From contig CAJNOJ010000054.1 in the NCBI GenBank assembly GCA_905250025.1, positions 248,001 through 312,000 on the forward strand: a stretch of DNA of 64,000 nt. The letters are read 5' to 3'. Shown one piece after another: positions 12,981 through 25,138 of the stretch. The notes beneath the pieces were generated by a model. That model was not told where the DNA came from and did no database searches. It was given only the letters and a program-made list of their open reading frames with translations. Every line of letters begins with the position of its first letter. Position 1 is the stretch's first letter. Both the position numbers and the translations under genes were made by a program. This DNA comes from Adineta ricciae (Eukaryota; Rotifera; Eurotatoria; Adinetida; Adinetidae).

Positions 12981-15010
12981 ATGTCGATGAATTTGATTCA
13001 TCGCTTGCAGACATGGTCTTCGAAACAAGTTTTTATTCTTTTTGCCGCATTTTTAGTTTATGTTCTCGCCGATGGCGCAACGTTTTCCTTTGGACTTTAC
13101 GTGGATGAATTGATTACTGAGTATTCGAAAACGAAATCCAAAACAGTTCTACGCACAAGCACAATAGCTGCAATGACACAGTCAATTCCTCTCCTTCTCA
13201 GTCCGATTGTATGTCGATGGACGACAAAGTTCGGGGCTAGCTCAGCGTCACTTATTGGATGTATTGTTTCGGCTATTGGATATAGTCTTCCGTTTATTCT
13301 TCAATTTTATAAGACATTTTGGATACCAGCGATTGGTTATGGATGTTTATTAAGCATTGGACTTGCATTTTGTTATGTACCAGCATATTTAACATTGCCA
13401 TTCTATTTCGAAGATGATCGAGGTACAGCGACGGGTTTAGCTGTATCGGGAAGTGGAGTTGGACAAGTTTTATTATCAGTTCTTGTCAAAGCATGTATTT
13501 TGGAATATGGATGGCGTGGTGCGTCATTAATTACAGGTAATTGAGAGGACACGTGGTGTAATCAGCAGTGATACACGTGCTGCTATTTATCTAATGATAG
13601 ATCAAGGAGATTTTAAAAGTAATATGTCAATCGACTTAAAGGTCGATGAAAGTACAAAATATATCGTTACATTTATTTTTTAATAGAAAATCGATTATTT
13701 GAATTAAAATTTTTCGTTTTTATGTTTAGGCGGCTTATTTTTCTTTATGATTATAGCAGTCTTAGCGTTCCGTACGCCTTCGACATCGGATCTATCATCT
13801 GTTACTCAGCCAGAAACTGAACTTCGAGAAAATCTCGTTCATTCCTCTATTGCTGTAGCAATAGAAGACACAGAACCACGAGAAGAAATAAGCATCGATC
13901 GCCCATCATCTCGTCGTTCTCGTGGTATGACTATCGCCCAAGTTCTTCCACTTCTTATCTCATCTGTACCTGTCCGTGCCGGGGTCACGATGCCGCCTAC
14001 CGAACCATCGACAAATCGGCGACACTCGTTGAATATTCGACCACGAAATTTTACAGTTTGTACAGAACCTTCTACTAGACAAACTACAACGTTTGTGCCT
14101 ACGACAGATTTTCGGAGAAAACGTGCGAAAACCATTGCAGTTCCACCATCAACTACACAGAAATGGAGTGGATCCCTTGAACGTATTCGTCCACCTCCAC
14201 TAGCACCCATTGCTTCAGCAGAAGAAAGCAGCGATGAAGAACAACATTCATCATCGTCTTTGTCCTCATCACAATTACCATCATTACCTTCAGTGCGTCT
14301 ACCACCAGTCGAGCAAATGGATCTCTTAGACGAACCTGTCAATGAACAACATTGGCTGCTCAACTATCGTTTTCTTCTCTTTTGTTTTTCAAATTTCGCC
14401 CTCTGTCTTGTTATGGGTGCTCCATACGTCATCTTTCCAAAGTATATCTCTGAAACGTTCCAAAATCAAGGATATTTAGCATCCTGGACATTATCAAATA
14501 TGGGCATCGCATCAGGTGTTGGCCAAATTCTTCTTGGTTATCTTCATGATCGAAAAATCTTTTCCGCTTGGATCATGTACACATTTTCCGTGATCATTTC
14601 CGGAGCGTCATTGGTCATTCTCGCTCTATTTCGTTACAAGGCCGTCGTTCTAATCTGTGCATTTATGTACGGGTTAGCAATCAGCGCCAATTATGCTTTA
14701 CAAGTCCTGATTGTTATCGATGCTATATCAATGGAGAAAATGACGAACGGGTTTGGAATTTTACAATTTTGTCAAGGTGTTAGCACTCTCATTGGTATTC
14801 CTATTCAAGGTAAATATCGCTTGATTTCTTATGAAACAAATAAAAATATTCTTTTTCTGCTGCGTAGGTTTATTACGTGATGTTAGTCATACATATAAGC
14901 TCTCGTTTCTTACATCGGGATTTATAATCATAATTTCTGGTCTCATTATGTTTCTCTGGCCATGTTTAAAGGCGAAAAAACCAACTCGTGTAGACAATGG
15001 CCAAGAATAG
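12981..15010 (+). CDS. SLC16-type (monocarboxylate-transporter-like) MFS transporter
   Basis: Three exons (12981-13536, 13730-14809, 14868-15010) total 1779 nt, 592 residues plus stop. The start MSMNLIHRLQTWSSKQVFIL is followed by TM1 with ADGATFSFGLYVDEL, which fits the MCT signature DG(G/S)(W/F)(G/A). Six N-terminal membrane segments are followed by a hydrophilic Ser/Pro/Arg-rich loop of about 200 residues, then six C-terminal segments (from YRFLLFCFSNFALCLVMGAP) and a short KAKKPTRVDNGQE tail. This is the usual 6+6 MFS layout with a long central loop. The substrate could be a monocarboxylate, an aromatic amino acid or another small solute and cannot be fixed from sequence. The first intron, 193 nt, is long for this window. 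A 174-codon antisense frame over the central loop is a shadow. Confidence 0.88.
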
Positions 15011-15021
15011 AGTGCGATGGG

Positions 15022-15360
15022 TTAGTTTTGGTTCATATCTTCTAATGTAATCGATGGATTATGCTTGAGACAATACCAAAATGGTTTGTCTTGACTAAGA
15101 CATGTTTCCAAATCATTTTTGTTCTTAATCATTTCTGGATCGGGATCCTCTTTGAATATTGACAAACTACGTTTGCAAGCGATTGCAGACATATGACAAC
15201 GAAGAAAAGCACGGGCTTGATTCATGTATGATGGATAGGACTAGAGGAAAAAGAAAAGAGAATAAAAGAAATATATTCATATTGAAGTCGTTACTATTGC
15301 TGATTGAATACAAATCAGTGCTAGAAGAGCAATTGTGATATATCGACAAGTTGTGTTCAT
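15022..15360 (-). CDS. Small secreted cysteine-containing protein
   Basis: Two exons on the minus strand. Exon 1 (15360-15295) encodes a signal peptide, MNTTCRYITIALLALICIQS. The intron has a GTAACG donor and CTAG acceptor and is phase 0. Exon 2 begins SYPSYMNQARAFLRCHMSAI and ends NPSITLEDMNQN. The mature part is about 70 residues with four cysteines (C-x6-C, then two further Cys in DLETCLSQDKPFWYC), which could form two disulphides. It is not recognised as a known hormone or toxin family. It lies convergent to the SLC16-type gene, with only 11 bases between the two stop codons. Confidence 0.65.
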
Positions 15361-16355
15361 CGCTTGAAGTTTATTCTCGAATGATCGCTGTTGAAGTAAA
15401 ATGCATTATGTCAAAGGTTTAACGTATATATACGAAGATGCGCAGTAGTTAGTCTGCTGCGAAGGTGTATAATTATCTCTACGAAAGTTTATGAAAATAC
15501 ACTTTTTAAAACAAAAGTTTTCTTGATTGCGTGTATCAGTCATAGGTATTTTTAGATTTCTATTGAGTTTTGACACAATAGTTGATTTATTGATGTGGAT
15601 TTTCTACAATTCATTATGACATTTAAGAAAAGTGTCGAATGATTGACGTCAGAATTTCCCTTTTTCAATGACAATCACGATAATTTACATATCTTTTCAA
15701 CAATGAATTGATATTCAATAAGCTCCTTAATTATTTGACTGAATCAAATAACTTCATTAGTCTTCGTCATTTACCTTTCTATGAATCGTCCTGTATAAAC
15801 TAAAAACTGACTGTTTTTTGTACAGTCTACTCAGAACATACTGCGACAGTTCAATACAAAACTTTCTGGTGCATATAAACACTAATTTGAATAAGCCAAG
15901 GTCTGAATTTATCATTCTGGATACATTTTCCGTCATACCAAACTGGCGCCACTTCGTTTTCTTTTCTTTTTACATATGATTGATGAAATAAATACAATGC
16001 CAAACTGACTCAACTGCGTTACACGTAGGACACAATCAAAGGTATCTGTGGAGTAACGATACGTTTGATATTCATTCATACGGATTCAATTAGAACTTCA
16101 TGTATGGTATCGATTAATCGTTTTCTTTTTCGAATTGATATGATTTTAATTTGGAGATATGTCGTTTGTCTGTTAAGCATGAGAGAAAACGACGGAAGGG
16201 GACACAGTGTCTCGTAATGCAGTTTGAGTATGGATACAATTGAAGCGAAACTCGGAGAAGATTGACTATAAAAGTACACAGATTATTTCATTTTTCGAAG
16301 TATTTTTTTCTCTCGATCAGATCCAAGTAAGTAGAACGTGTAATACACACAGCGA
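15361..16355. other. Intergenic, no gene seen
   Basis: About 1 kb of AT-rich sequence with no homology or splice-consistent frame. A 67-codon minus-strand frame near 16076-16279 has no supporting feature. Confidence 0.4.
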
Positions 16356-16368
16356 AATCGGTTTGTTT

Positions 16369-16427
16369 AATCTCAGCTGGTAGGAGAAGAGCTGTACATG
16401 TAAAACCTCTTGTTACTAGCTGAGATT
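16369..16427 (+). ncRNA. Candidate hairpin RNA (pre-miRNA-like inverted repeat)
   Basis: The 5' arm AATCTCAGCT (16369-16378) is perfectly complementary to AGCTGAGATT (16418-16427). Pairing continues inward with a G-U pair, GTA/TAC, a small internal loop, then AAGAG/CTCTT, leaving a loop of about 15 nt. Partial pairing continues outside the arms. The result is an imperfect stem of about 20 bp in a 59-nt hairpin with no coding potential, which fits a microRNA precursor shape. The minus strand folds equally well, so orientation is unknown. No known miRNA seed was recognised. Confidence 0.3.
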
Positions 16428-16434
16428 TCATGAA

Positions 16435-17793
16435 CATGGATCTCATTCATAAGAATTTCTATTGAACATTCGAATCAATTCATGGATTTTGATCTGAGTA
16501 TTGCACTTGGTATTGGCTCGAATATCTCATTGACAATGCCGGATGAAATACTCTTATTAAAACCATACGATGCATCTAAATGAAATGATTTCATTTGTCC
16601 TCAAAGAGTATTTGTTTTTCTCATGGCACTTTCAAGTCAAACATTTCATTGGTTTCGTATTTTAGTTTTCTTTTAATGAAGAAACCCTCTCTAATCATGT
16701 ATATTGAAAGAACAAGCAGTAAACACTCGAACTGAATACAAATTTGTTTATTTTCCTCTTGATTTTCATTTGTACCGAAACAGTTGTACGACCAAAAAAC
16801 GCAAGTCAGTGGAATTTTCTTGCAAAAACGATTTGCACGTAGAAATCTCGATCATCAGTCTTATTCTTTCGAATGTCACCCCAGGTAATAATTGCTCTTG
16901 TTTCCTTACAAAAGATATTGTGCATGATCTGAGAATAATCTCACATGAAAAACATAGAGAAATGCTCATGTTTTTCTCCATTGAAATACTCATAATTACA
17001 ACTTTCTCTTCCATTCAATGATCAGTTCCCAAAGAAAAAAAAACTCCATAATTGCATTCGTGGAAAGGACTTTGAATAGTTGACGAAGTTCTTTCGTAAG
17101 CCGAGGTCATTAAGGAAGCGATCATTTTTAAAGAAAAGTGTCGAAAACCTTTTCAATTAAACGAAATATTTAATTTCGTGTGTATTCAATCAGTCCTTGA
17201 AAACAACGAACCTTGATATCATGTAAATCGTCTCTTCTTACATTTGCTATTCGCCTACAGTCAAGTATTTGAAATTGGATAAAGTAATTTCTCTCAAGAT
17301 TTACAGTATTAATTGAAAGCGACACGTAAAATTCTCGAAGAAAGGTCGTCGATGGTTTGACAACTAACTTTTTAAGACGTATGAAGTACAATTGACTAAC
17401 TGTTCTCATATATCGCTCAAATGAAGCCATAGTTGAATTCTGACATTTTGTACTGAAGAGAGGAATGACAAATAGATGATTGATGCATGATGAAATTCAA
17501 CAAAAGAAAAGTTCTTTACGTTGAAAGTAATTCATGAATGGCTGATAGCGTGAAATCGATTTTGAATGGACATTTAAGTCTATTTTTGACAATAAAGTAG
17601 ATTAGAGTTCAACTCATAGAGAGAGAGAGAGAAAGAAAGAGAAGAAAAAAAACGAGAGAATAAACTCAAAATCGATTTCGTTCTCTCTCTTCCGAAACCG
17701 AGATTAGTAGAACTATAAAATCCTTCGATATATCAGCTACCGAAAAATATTCTCGTCAACAACGACCGAAGCGAAAGATATAATATTCCTGAC
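16435..17793. other. Intergenic with small palindromes and a (GA)n/(CT)n pair
   Basis: No supported gene. It contains a near-perfect palindrome AAATGAAATGATTTCATTT (16578-16596) inside a wider inverted repeat ATACTCTT/AAGAGTAT. A GA-rich run at about 17620-17645 faces a CT-rich run at about 17683-17693. Open frames of 82-105 codons on both strands near 16704-17021 and one at 17170-17430 have no features that would support coding. Confidence 0.4.
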
Positions 17794-18313
17794 ATGCAAT
17801 TGATCAGTATCACATTTCTCGTAAGGATTATTTTGTTTATCTATTCAACCTACATATGTTATTCACTTCTATATTTAGTTCGTACTTCTTGTTACGGTAA
17901 TAACAACAAATGCTGCTGTAACACGACCAACACAAACAACCCGTTCACGAGAAACGAGAAGTTCGAAAGGTACTGCGACACCAAGTCGTAGTGCTGGTGT
18001 TTCCGTTCGAAATGCCACATTGACAACACGTCAAGATGCGCGATCAACAGTAACAAACAAAGGGACCCGATCGTCCACACCAAGTAGAACGACACGTGTA
18101 CCAGCGACGCGCACACGCACCTCTCGTGCTACATCAACTCAGAAGACGGTTCGAACAAGAACTACGACTTCGAAACAAAGAACGAGTCCGACTACAACTA
18201 TTCGACCGAGTGAGTAACGATTTAAAGAGATTTTATCGATGATTGTTTTACCTGCAGGAACAACAACAACAGCAAAACGTCAAAAACGTTTGTCGGCATG
18301 GGATTGGGATTAA
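17794..18313 (+). CDS. Small secreted Thr/Ser/Arg-rich basic protein
   Basis: Three exons: 17794-17820 (nine codons, phase 0), 17879 to about 18210, and a last exon after CTGCAG near 18258. The spliced start MQLISITFLFVLLVTVITTN is a good signal peptide. The mature protein, about 120 residues, is a repetitive Thr/Ser/Arg sequence (RTRTSRATSTQKTVRTRTTT and similar) with many possible O-glycosylation sites. It ends AKRQKRLSAWDWD. The KRQKR stretch just before the aromatic/acidic end could be a prohormone-convertase site releasing LSAWDWD. A mucin-like or matrix protein is equally possible. No family is recognised. Confidence 0.65.
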
Positions 18314-18584
18314 AATTAGAAGTGATTGCATAAATGACTCGAAAATTATTCTTGTGTATTGTATTATTGACATCCATTCGTAATGAAACACTTCAAAATG
18401 TTTTCATTCTTTCCATCATTTATTTGAATAAAAATCAAAGATCTTTTTTTCATAATTGTCACATCTCTTCTACTCTCAACAACACTCAGGAATACATTTA
18501 CCAACTAAACTCGAAACGCACTTTTTTCAAATAAATACCGCTGAAAAATCCAATCAGCCAAACGATTTACTCATATTTAAGAAA

Positions 18585-20663
18585 TTACAATGTAACATGA
18601 TCGATCGACAATGGAATTAAAGTTCTCTTCTTATTCCATTCTTTCCATTCGTCCGACGATAAATCATCCGGCTCGTTTTCAGGTTCACGCACCCATCCTT
18701 TTCGTTGTGCCACTTCAAAAAGCACAAAAATAACGGCTAGCATACAGTAAGCAACTGTAAATTGCCAACCATCATCCCTTGTTCGATATAAAACTCCTAC
18801 GGTAGATGAATGTATTAAGCCAAAAAATGAAAGAAGACTGGCAAGTAAAGACCAAATCATTGCTCGAACGAACTTCCGATCGATTATGTACATCAGAATG
18901 GCTGTAAGAAATATACATTGAAGAAGACTGCCACCAGCGAAGTTTTCCAAACCTCGATACGAAAAATCTGTGATACGAGATGTAATATTTGGTGCAAATT
19001 GCACATTGGGGATAGAAAAATTTGAATAGGCGGATGAGACACCATTGATTATAGTCGCTCGAACCCAGTCAGCTATGACAGGCATAATACCGAGAAGAAA
19101 TGCTGGATAATGACGTGGTGGAGTGATAGTCAGAGTTTCAGCACAAATAAAGAGACCGATAAAAATCTTGAAGAAAGAATATAATCAGATATCTTTTTTT
19201 TGTAGAAGGTAATAATCAGTTTATGTGACTTACAATGACTGGATTAACAGCAACTACCGCAATAATTCGAAGAAAGATCGCAATTATACCGAAGAAGCAT
19301 AGTGGCAGATAAATCAGACAATTGATTATTGAATAAGCTTGTCGAGCACCCATTTTCTTGTATGCTGGATGACCGATATATACTGAAATAACTTGTTTAT
19401 ACGAATCTCAAAGGCATTGCAAATCACGACTCACCGGTCATGCCGAGAAATGATCCAAATAAACTTGAAATGATAGTGCCGACTCCATCAGCAAACATCG
19501 ATTCACGGGTTGGATAGAGATCACCAGCTCGTCTAGCTGATTCAACACATTGTATTGTTCCAATGGCAATGGATATAGCCGTAGGAATTGTAGTCGATAA
19601 ATACGGACCAATTTGACTAATATGAACAAAGATCGCTCGAATTGGAAACACGGGCACATAAGGTTTGATTACTAAACTTGCATCACGGACATCTTGACCT
19701 TTATTCAATGACGTTAACCATCCAAGAGCCGTACCGACAACCAGTGCTACAATAGCTATTGGAAAAGGACCAATTTTAACTAAAAATCACGTGAGGTAAA
19801 TATAAAGTGTTAAATGAATGAGTTACTTCCGCTGAAATATCCAATCATGACAATGCCAAATGGTAGAAAAGATACAATAGGAGAAGCTGCAATGGGTAAA
19901 TACTGAGCCAAGGCTAAATAAGTAAAACCAACAGCTGATAGTGATGAAAGTAATGCTAGAACAGGAATATTTCGTCGAATAAAATCGCCAACGATACATA
20001 GGAGAAGTATAATAAGTCCAGTTATAAAATTACTAGCTAATGCTGTATACCAAGCTAATTCTTGACACACACGTTGATTAGAATGATTATTGTCTCGGAT
20101 ACATGTATAATAAACCGGAAATATAATACCAAATACGAACGCAACTAGAAATATTTTGAAATTATCATTAAGAAAAAGAATATTTCACTTACATGCTCCA
20201 GGTGTGTTAATGCCATATGGCATTGCACATATATCACCACGTTTCTCTCTATATGCTAATTTTCGAGCCATGTAAACATAATAGAAGTTACCCCATACCA
20301 TAGCAATTGCCACTCTATTTAAAAATCATTTCTATGCTGTATTATTCTAATCTCTTCATCTTACCCAGGCGCAATTTTCCCGTAAATAATATCCGGATCT
20401 AAAATATATTGAAGACTCAGAATAATAGTCAACAATGTCGCCATGTTGTCAATAAACAATGCCACTAGGCCATCGATATCACCTTTCCTGAATATTGGAT
20501 AGATTGGATTTCTTCGAAAGACACTGCGCCATTCATAAGGATGAAATGTGAATAATTCCTGTATTTCTTTTTTCAAAGTACACCAATATTGTTGACAAAT
20601 ATGATGAATTCTACTAATATTGTCTTTTTCTGTTGCTTCTTGCATAGACATCTCATGTTCCAT
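18585..20663 (-). CDS. NCS2/AzgA-like xanthine-uracil-family permease
   Basis: Multi-exon gene on the minus strand starting MEHEMSMQEATEKDNISRIH at 20663; an in-frame ATG at 20702 is the alternative. Short introns interrupt a multi-pass permease whose segments read in order: GDIDGLVALFIDNMATLLTI, IAPGVAIAMVWGNFYYVYMA, MPYGINTPG, ELAWYTALASNFITGLIILL, LPFGIVMIGYFSG, TIPTAISIAIGTIQCVESAR, MFADGVGTIISSLFGSF, YIGHPAYKKMGARQAYSI, VNPVIIFIGLFICAETLTIT and a polar C-terminus ending PLSIDHVTL. The layout and the blocks around the MFADGVGT and AETL segments resemble AzgA-type purine (guanine/hypoxanthine) permeases of the nucleobase-cation symporter-2 family, known mainly from bacteria, fungi, plants and some protists. 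The substrate is unproven. Foreign origin is possible, but the gene has typical local introns. Confidence 0.75.
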
Positions 20664-20858
20664 TGATAAAAGAAAGTAATATTGTAAAAACACGATAACC
20701 AAAGAAAATTTTCATTTCTTTTCTGTAAGCATTTACAGGCAAAAAGGTTATTCTGATAATAAATAATTGTATCTTTCGTAATTCGATAGTCAAATTTAGG
20801 TTCAGAGGAACTTTTTCATATCTATCGGTCAAATATAAAGTTTTCACCGACGCGCGAA

Positions 20859-23800
20859 TTGCTATTTCAAATGTTTTCTTTTCTCGTTCACATTTCTTCG
20901 TTAAGTTTGTTGATATTAATCTTTGCAGAAGAGCTAACGAATCAGACGTGTTTATTACCATTTGTGATTAGACCTTGCGTCAACGATGGACGAAATCTAT
21001 GGTGTACATTTAGTTTAGATTCATTTGAACGGAGAAATACATGCGATGTCCTATCAGTCGCATTGATTTTCACGACATTTCATGTCGAATTGTTTATTAT
21101 TCCACAATATTATCAGCAGTTAGCATTAAGCAAAGAAAATTTCATAAAAAAACTAATCATTGAATCAACCATCATCAATGGAACGTATAAATATCTCCAT
21201 TGGCTTCTCATTCCAGTTCTATCACTTGAAATCTCGACTAATACGCCTAATTTTGAAATCATTCATGAAATAGATGATATAACCATTACGCATAGCATCA
21301 ATGCATTAAATAAATCATATTGGCATCTAAATCTTTGGCCAATCCAACGTAGTGTCTGTTACCAAACACATCTTAATTCAACTAACCTTCGAACAAACAA
21401 ATATGATTGCCCAAAACCACGTGTATATCATCATCTTCTATGTGGTTACACATATGTCTGTCTTAACGGACATCCATGTTATTACACAGGTTACCAGCGA
21501 CTTGTTTGTCAAATAAAGGTTTTACACTTCCAAATGCGATTCAACACATTGGATAATTCTACCCAGTATGAAACGATTTATATCGACGTTAGCAATATGC
21601 ACCCGTATATATTACATAAGGTTCATGAGGATAGTTTTATTTTAAATAAAAACTCGGTGATGTCCAAGTATATCGCAAAACAGATTGTCATAGTCATCCA
21701 TGCTGGAATTATTCAGATATTTGCGAAATTACTTGAGACGTCTCGACAACTTCAGATTCGAATCGAACATGACTCGTGTGCGACGAAAAATGTAATCATC
21801 GATATTTTAGAGAATGAAGATAACTACTTTCAGAACAATTTATTCGATTACAAAACTACGTCGACAGGAGCACATGGATGTCACATCAATGAAAACATTA
21901 AGTGAGTTTTGTCTGAAGATTCTTCATTATTCACACATTTGTTTTTTAGTCAAACAAGGCACCTGTGTAAAGAGAAAGTGATTGACTGACTTTATTTTAC
22001 ATTTCATATTCTAGTTCGACCAACCATTCAATTACGAAATCCCACGCTGGTTCATGCTGGACAACCGGCTACTCTCATCTGTATAGTATCTGGTCTTCTA
22101 CCTTTCACGATAGAATGGTATTCATTTGTCTAGTTATTCGTTTCATTAGTTTTCAAAGTTAGGTTTCGAGATGATACTTCCGTCGAACCAAAGAAAACTA
22201 TGGATATTTATACTTTTCCTAGTGTCCATGATATGTTGTTCATGGAATTATACATAAGGAACGTTAGTATTCAAGATCATACTGTGAAATATCGTGTTGA
22301 GGTAACAAACAGGTTTGGTAACAGTTCGGCTATTACTCTGCTGAATGTCACATGTAAGTTTAATTTGAATTAAAAGATCTTTCCTTTGAGAGTTACAGAT
22401 ATCTCGAATATTGTCACTCCGATGCAAAATCTAACGGTAAAACAAGGAACAAATGTGACATTGGAAGCGAGGATTGATGGAAATCCTGTCTCAGATGTTT
22501 ACATTCACTGGTTGAATTTTTCCCAACGCTTGTATCCATCTCATAATGAACAGATTTTGTATCAATATGGTTTGTTGAATGTTCAATTGAATCAAAGTAC
22601 TTCCTATACGTTCGTGGCGGTATCAAAATTTCACCAACAAAATGTCTCCCGGACGATTTTCTTGACAGTTTTTGGTATGGAATACTTTTTTTCAATTGTT
22701 TTTTAACAAAATCTTTCTCTCATAGATGAGTTGTATTTTCTTATTTCTCTGAGTAACATAAGTGTAGAAGAACATGAAGATCTGAATTTGACTGTGCCAT
22801 TTTCTCATCCGATCATCAGAGCGCAATGGTTTGTGAATGACAAATTCATAGAAGGTACTTCGATAAAATATACTCAATACATCGAAGAAAACCAAGTCTC
22901 GCTCGTAATCAATAATATTTCATTAGAGTACGACGGAGAATATAAAGTCCAAGTGTGGGATGTTTTAAATCAAACAAATGATTCTGTCTTCTATATTCGT
23001 ATTTATTTCATAGGTAAATTAATAAAATACACGCATTTAGTTGCCATTTGTACATTTCGTGTTTAGCTACATTTATTATCGATTGTAACAATCAGATGGA
23101 TCTGAAGATTTATTCCGTATCTCTCACATGTATATTTCAAGCAAAATCTCCACAAATTCAATGGTTTGAAAATGAAGATATAATCATATCTTTTCACAAA
23201 TTGATCCACATAGGTTTGATCCAGCTAATCAAACAATACTCAATCACTTAGACTATGAATCTATCGATGAAAGTAATTATATTCATGAAGCCAAATTGGT
23301 TTTTACTAAACTTGTGCATGAACAATTTGGTATCTACACATTTCAAGTTCATAGTATTCGTGGTGATATTGTTACCCGTCAAGTTAATTTGAATGTGACA
23401 GGTAGGTGAATTCCATTGGAAATTCTCAGTCTATTTTTATAAAATAGCACTTCCCATAATCAATTCTTCAAATTTTCATTTGGGAAAAGCATATGCTCAT
23501 CAAGATGATTCATTTTCATTTATTCTTCATTTTAATGGTATACCATGGCCGAATATTACTTTATTTTTCGATAATAAAACATTAATACAATATTCAAACC
23601 CTGGCGATTCACCTATTTCTCTATTTTTGACCAATTTAACAACGAAAAACGAAGGAATATATTTTGTTCGTGTGATGAACAGGTAATCAGAATCAATAAG
23701 ATATCATCAATAATCGTACGTGATCCTTTTTTTCCATTATTTGAAAGTGCGGGTTTTGTCGAAACTAATCGAACCGAACTTTGTCTTTTTCGAGCACCAT

Positions 23801-24776
23801 CATTTATTTCTCCAAATCAATCGATTTCATCAATTATCTATGTTAAACCACATCAAACCATCAATCTCATTTTACCTATAATCAAAACCAACAGTCCGGA
23901 CCCGCTCACACTTCTTTGGTTCGTTCGAAATCAAACAATCAAACAAACCTTCCATACAAACTTATTACAATCAAACTTAACGCTTCCTCCTTCTCTACAA
24001 GCAGAATACATCACTTGTCTTGTTGAGAGTCATTATGGAGAGCTTGTCTATCACTTCAAACTTCATTACATTCAAGCACCAGTTTTTATCCTCGCCCTTC
24101 ACAAACGATTTTACGTTGATATAGGTACAAATGTCACATTAATCATCATTATTGCTGCTAATCCAATTCCAACAATACAATGGTTACATAATAATTGTCT
24201 ACTTGATGACAAACAATATCAAGATCACATTTCACATGGTTACGGACTTTACTCCTTAATCATAAGAAATATGACACTGACAGATATTGGTAATTACACT
24301 GTAATAGTTTCTAATTCGGAAAATGTCATATCAAGTTCCACAGAAATTCTACTAAAATCAAGTAAAAATAAAATGTTCTCATAAAATACAAAGTTCATCG
24401 GACACTTTTAGTTACATTGGACGGTCAATTGATAACTTCATCAACGGCAGTGATAAAGTAATCTAGTAATCATCAATATTTCTATTGAATAGCCTTTTGA
24501 ACAGTACCAGACAATCAAAGACAACTTGTGATAACAAAATTTCGCGTCTGGTCATCATCGTTTTGAGTAAATTCCCACTATATTTTCAATGTCGTATCTC
24601 TTCGCTATATTTTAGTCATAAGTTTAATTGGATTTCTCTTAATTCCATGTGTCTATACACACAAAAGATTACTGATATTGCTTCCTCATCGTAAACAAAA
24701 TGTCAAAAATACAGAGACACAAAAGAGTCATGTCAATATCGGTAGAAACGTTTTCTCACCTCAATCTACCGAATAA
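20859..24776 (+). CDS. Immunoglobulin-superfamily single-pass receptor
   Basis: The start MLFQMFSFLVHISSLSLLIL is a signal peptide (an internal ATG at 20871 also fits). Exon 1 (20859-21901) encodes an unrecognised, Cys-containing ectodomain of about 325 residues with several N-glycosylation sites. Then come about seven Ig-like units: VHAGQPATLICIVSGLLPFT with FRDDTSVEP, LTVKQGTNVTLEARIDGNP, SVEEHEDLNLTVPF, SLTCIFQAKSPQIQW, a unit with PWPNITLFFDNKTL, one with DPLTLLWFVRN, and VDIGTNVTLIIIIAANPIPT with DIGNYTVIVSN. After the last Ig unit, short in-frame exons give one transmembrane segment (ISRLVIIVLIISLIGFLLIP) and a basic tail, CVYTHKRLLILLPHRKQNVK, ending FSPQSTE. Several introns split a Trp codon at the same place in an Ig domain, which supports duplication of Ig exons. 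An adhesion or recognition role is likely. Confidence 0.75.
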
Positions 24777-25138
24777 CAAACCTTCGATATACTTTTATTC
24801 AAAATTTTTCTTCAAACTCTTCGATTCCGCATCAAATCACAATGCGTTTCAACGATAAATGGGTTTGTCACTGTGTGAATCTAGCGAAGAAAGATAATTA
24901 AGTTACTCACGATTTGATCCATCTCTTCTCGATGACGATCTTTATTCGTTTTTTTTTCTTTCTCTCTTACTAATCCCATTGTGTCTCGGGCAAAGTTAGC
25001 AAACAAATGTGTGATAGCTCACTTTCATCAAGAAAAATTTTCTTCGTTTGGAATATTCACATCGATACTCTAGGAATTATTTTATTTGATATGGCAAAAG
25101 AACGTTTTAGAATGAACATGTATCATTTGATGTGAAGT
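24777..25138. other. Convergent intergenic region
   Basis: About 360 bases between the Ig-receptor stop and the end of the small secreted protein gene on the other strand. AT-rich 3' flanking sequence; nothing else seen. Confidence 0.35.

Noticed and set aside
13839-14363. 174-codon frame antisense to the SLC16-type transporter
   Set aside because: It lies wholly opposite the low-complexity central loop of a well-supported gene and has no features of its own.
16704-17430. Open frames of 82-105 codons on both strands
   Set aside because: Overlapping frames on both strands, with no signal peptide, domain or splice-consistent extension. Likely chance frames in AT-rich DNA.
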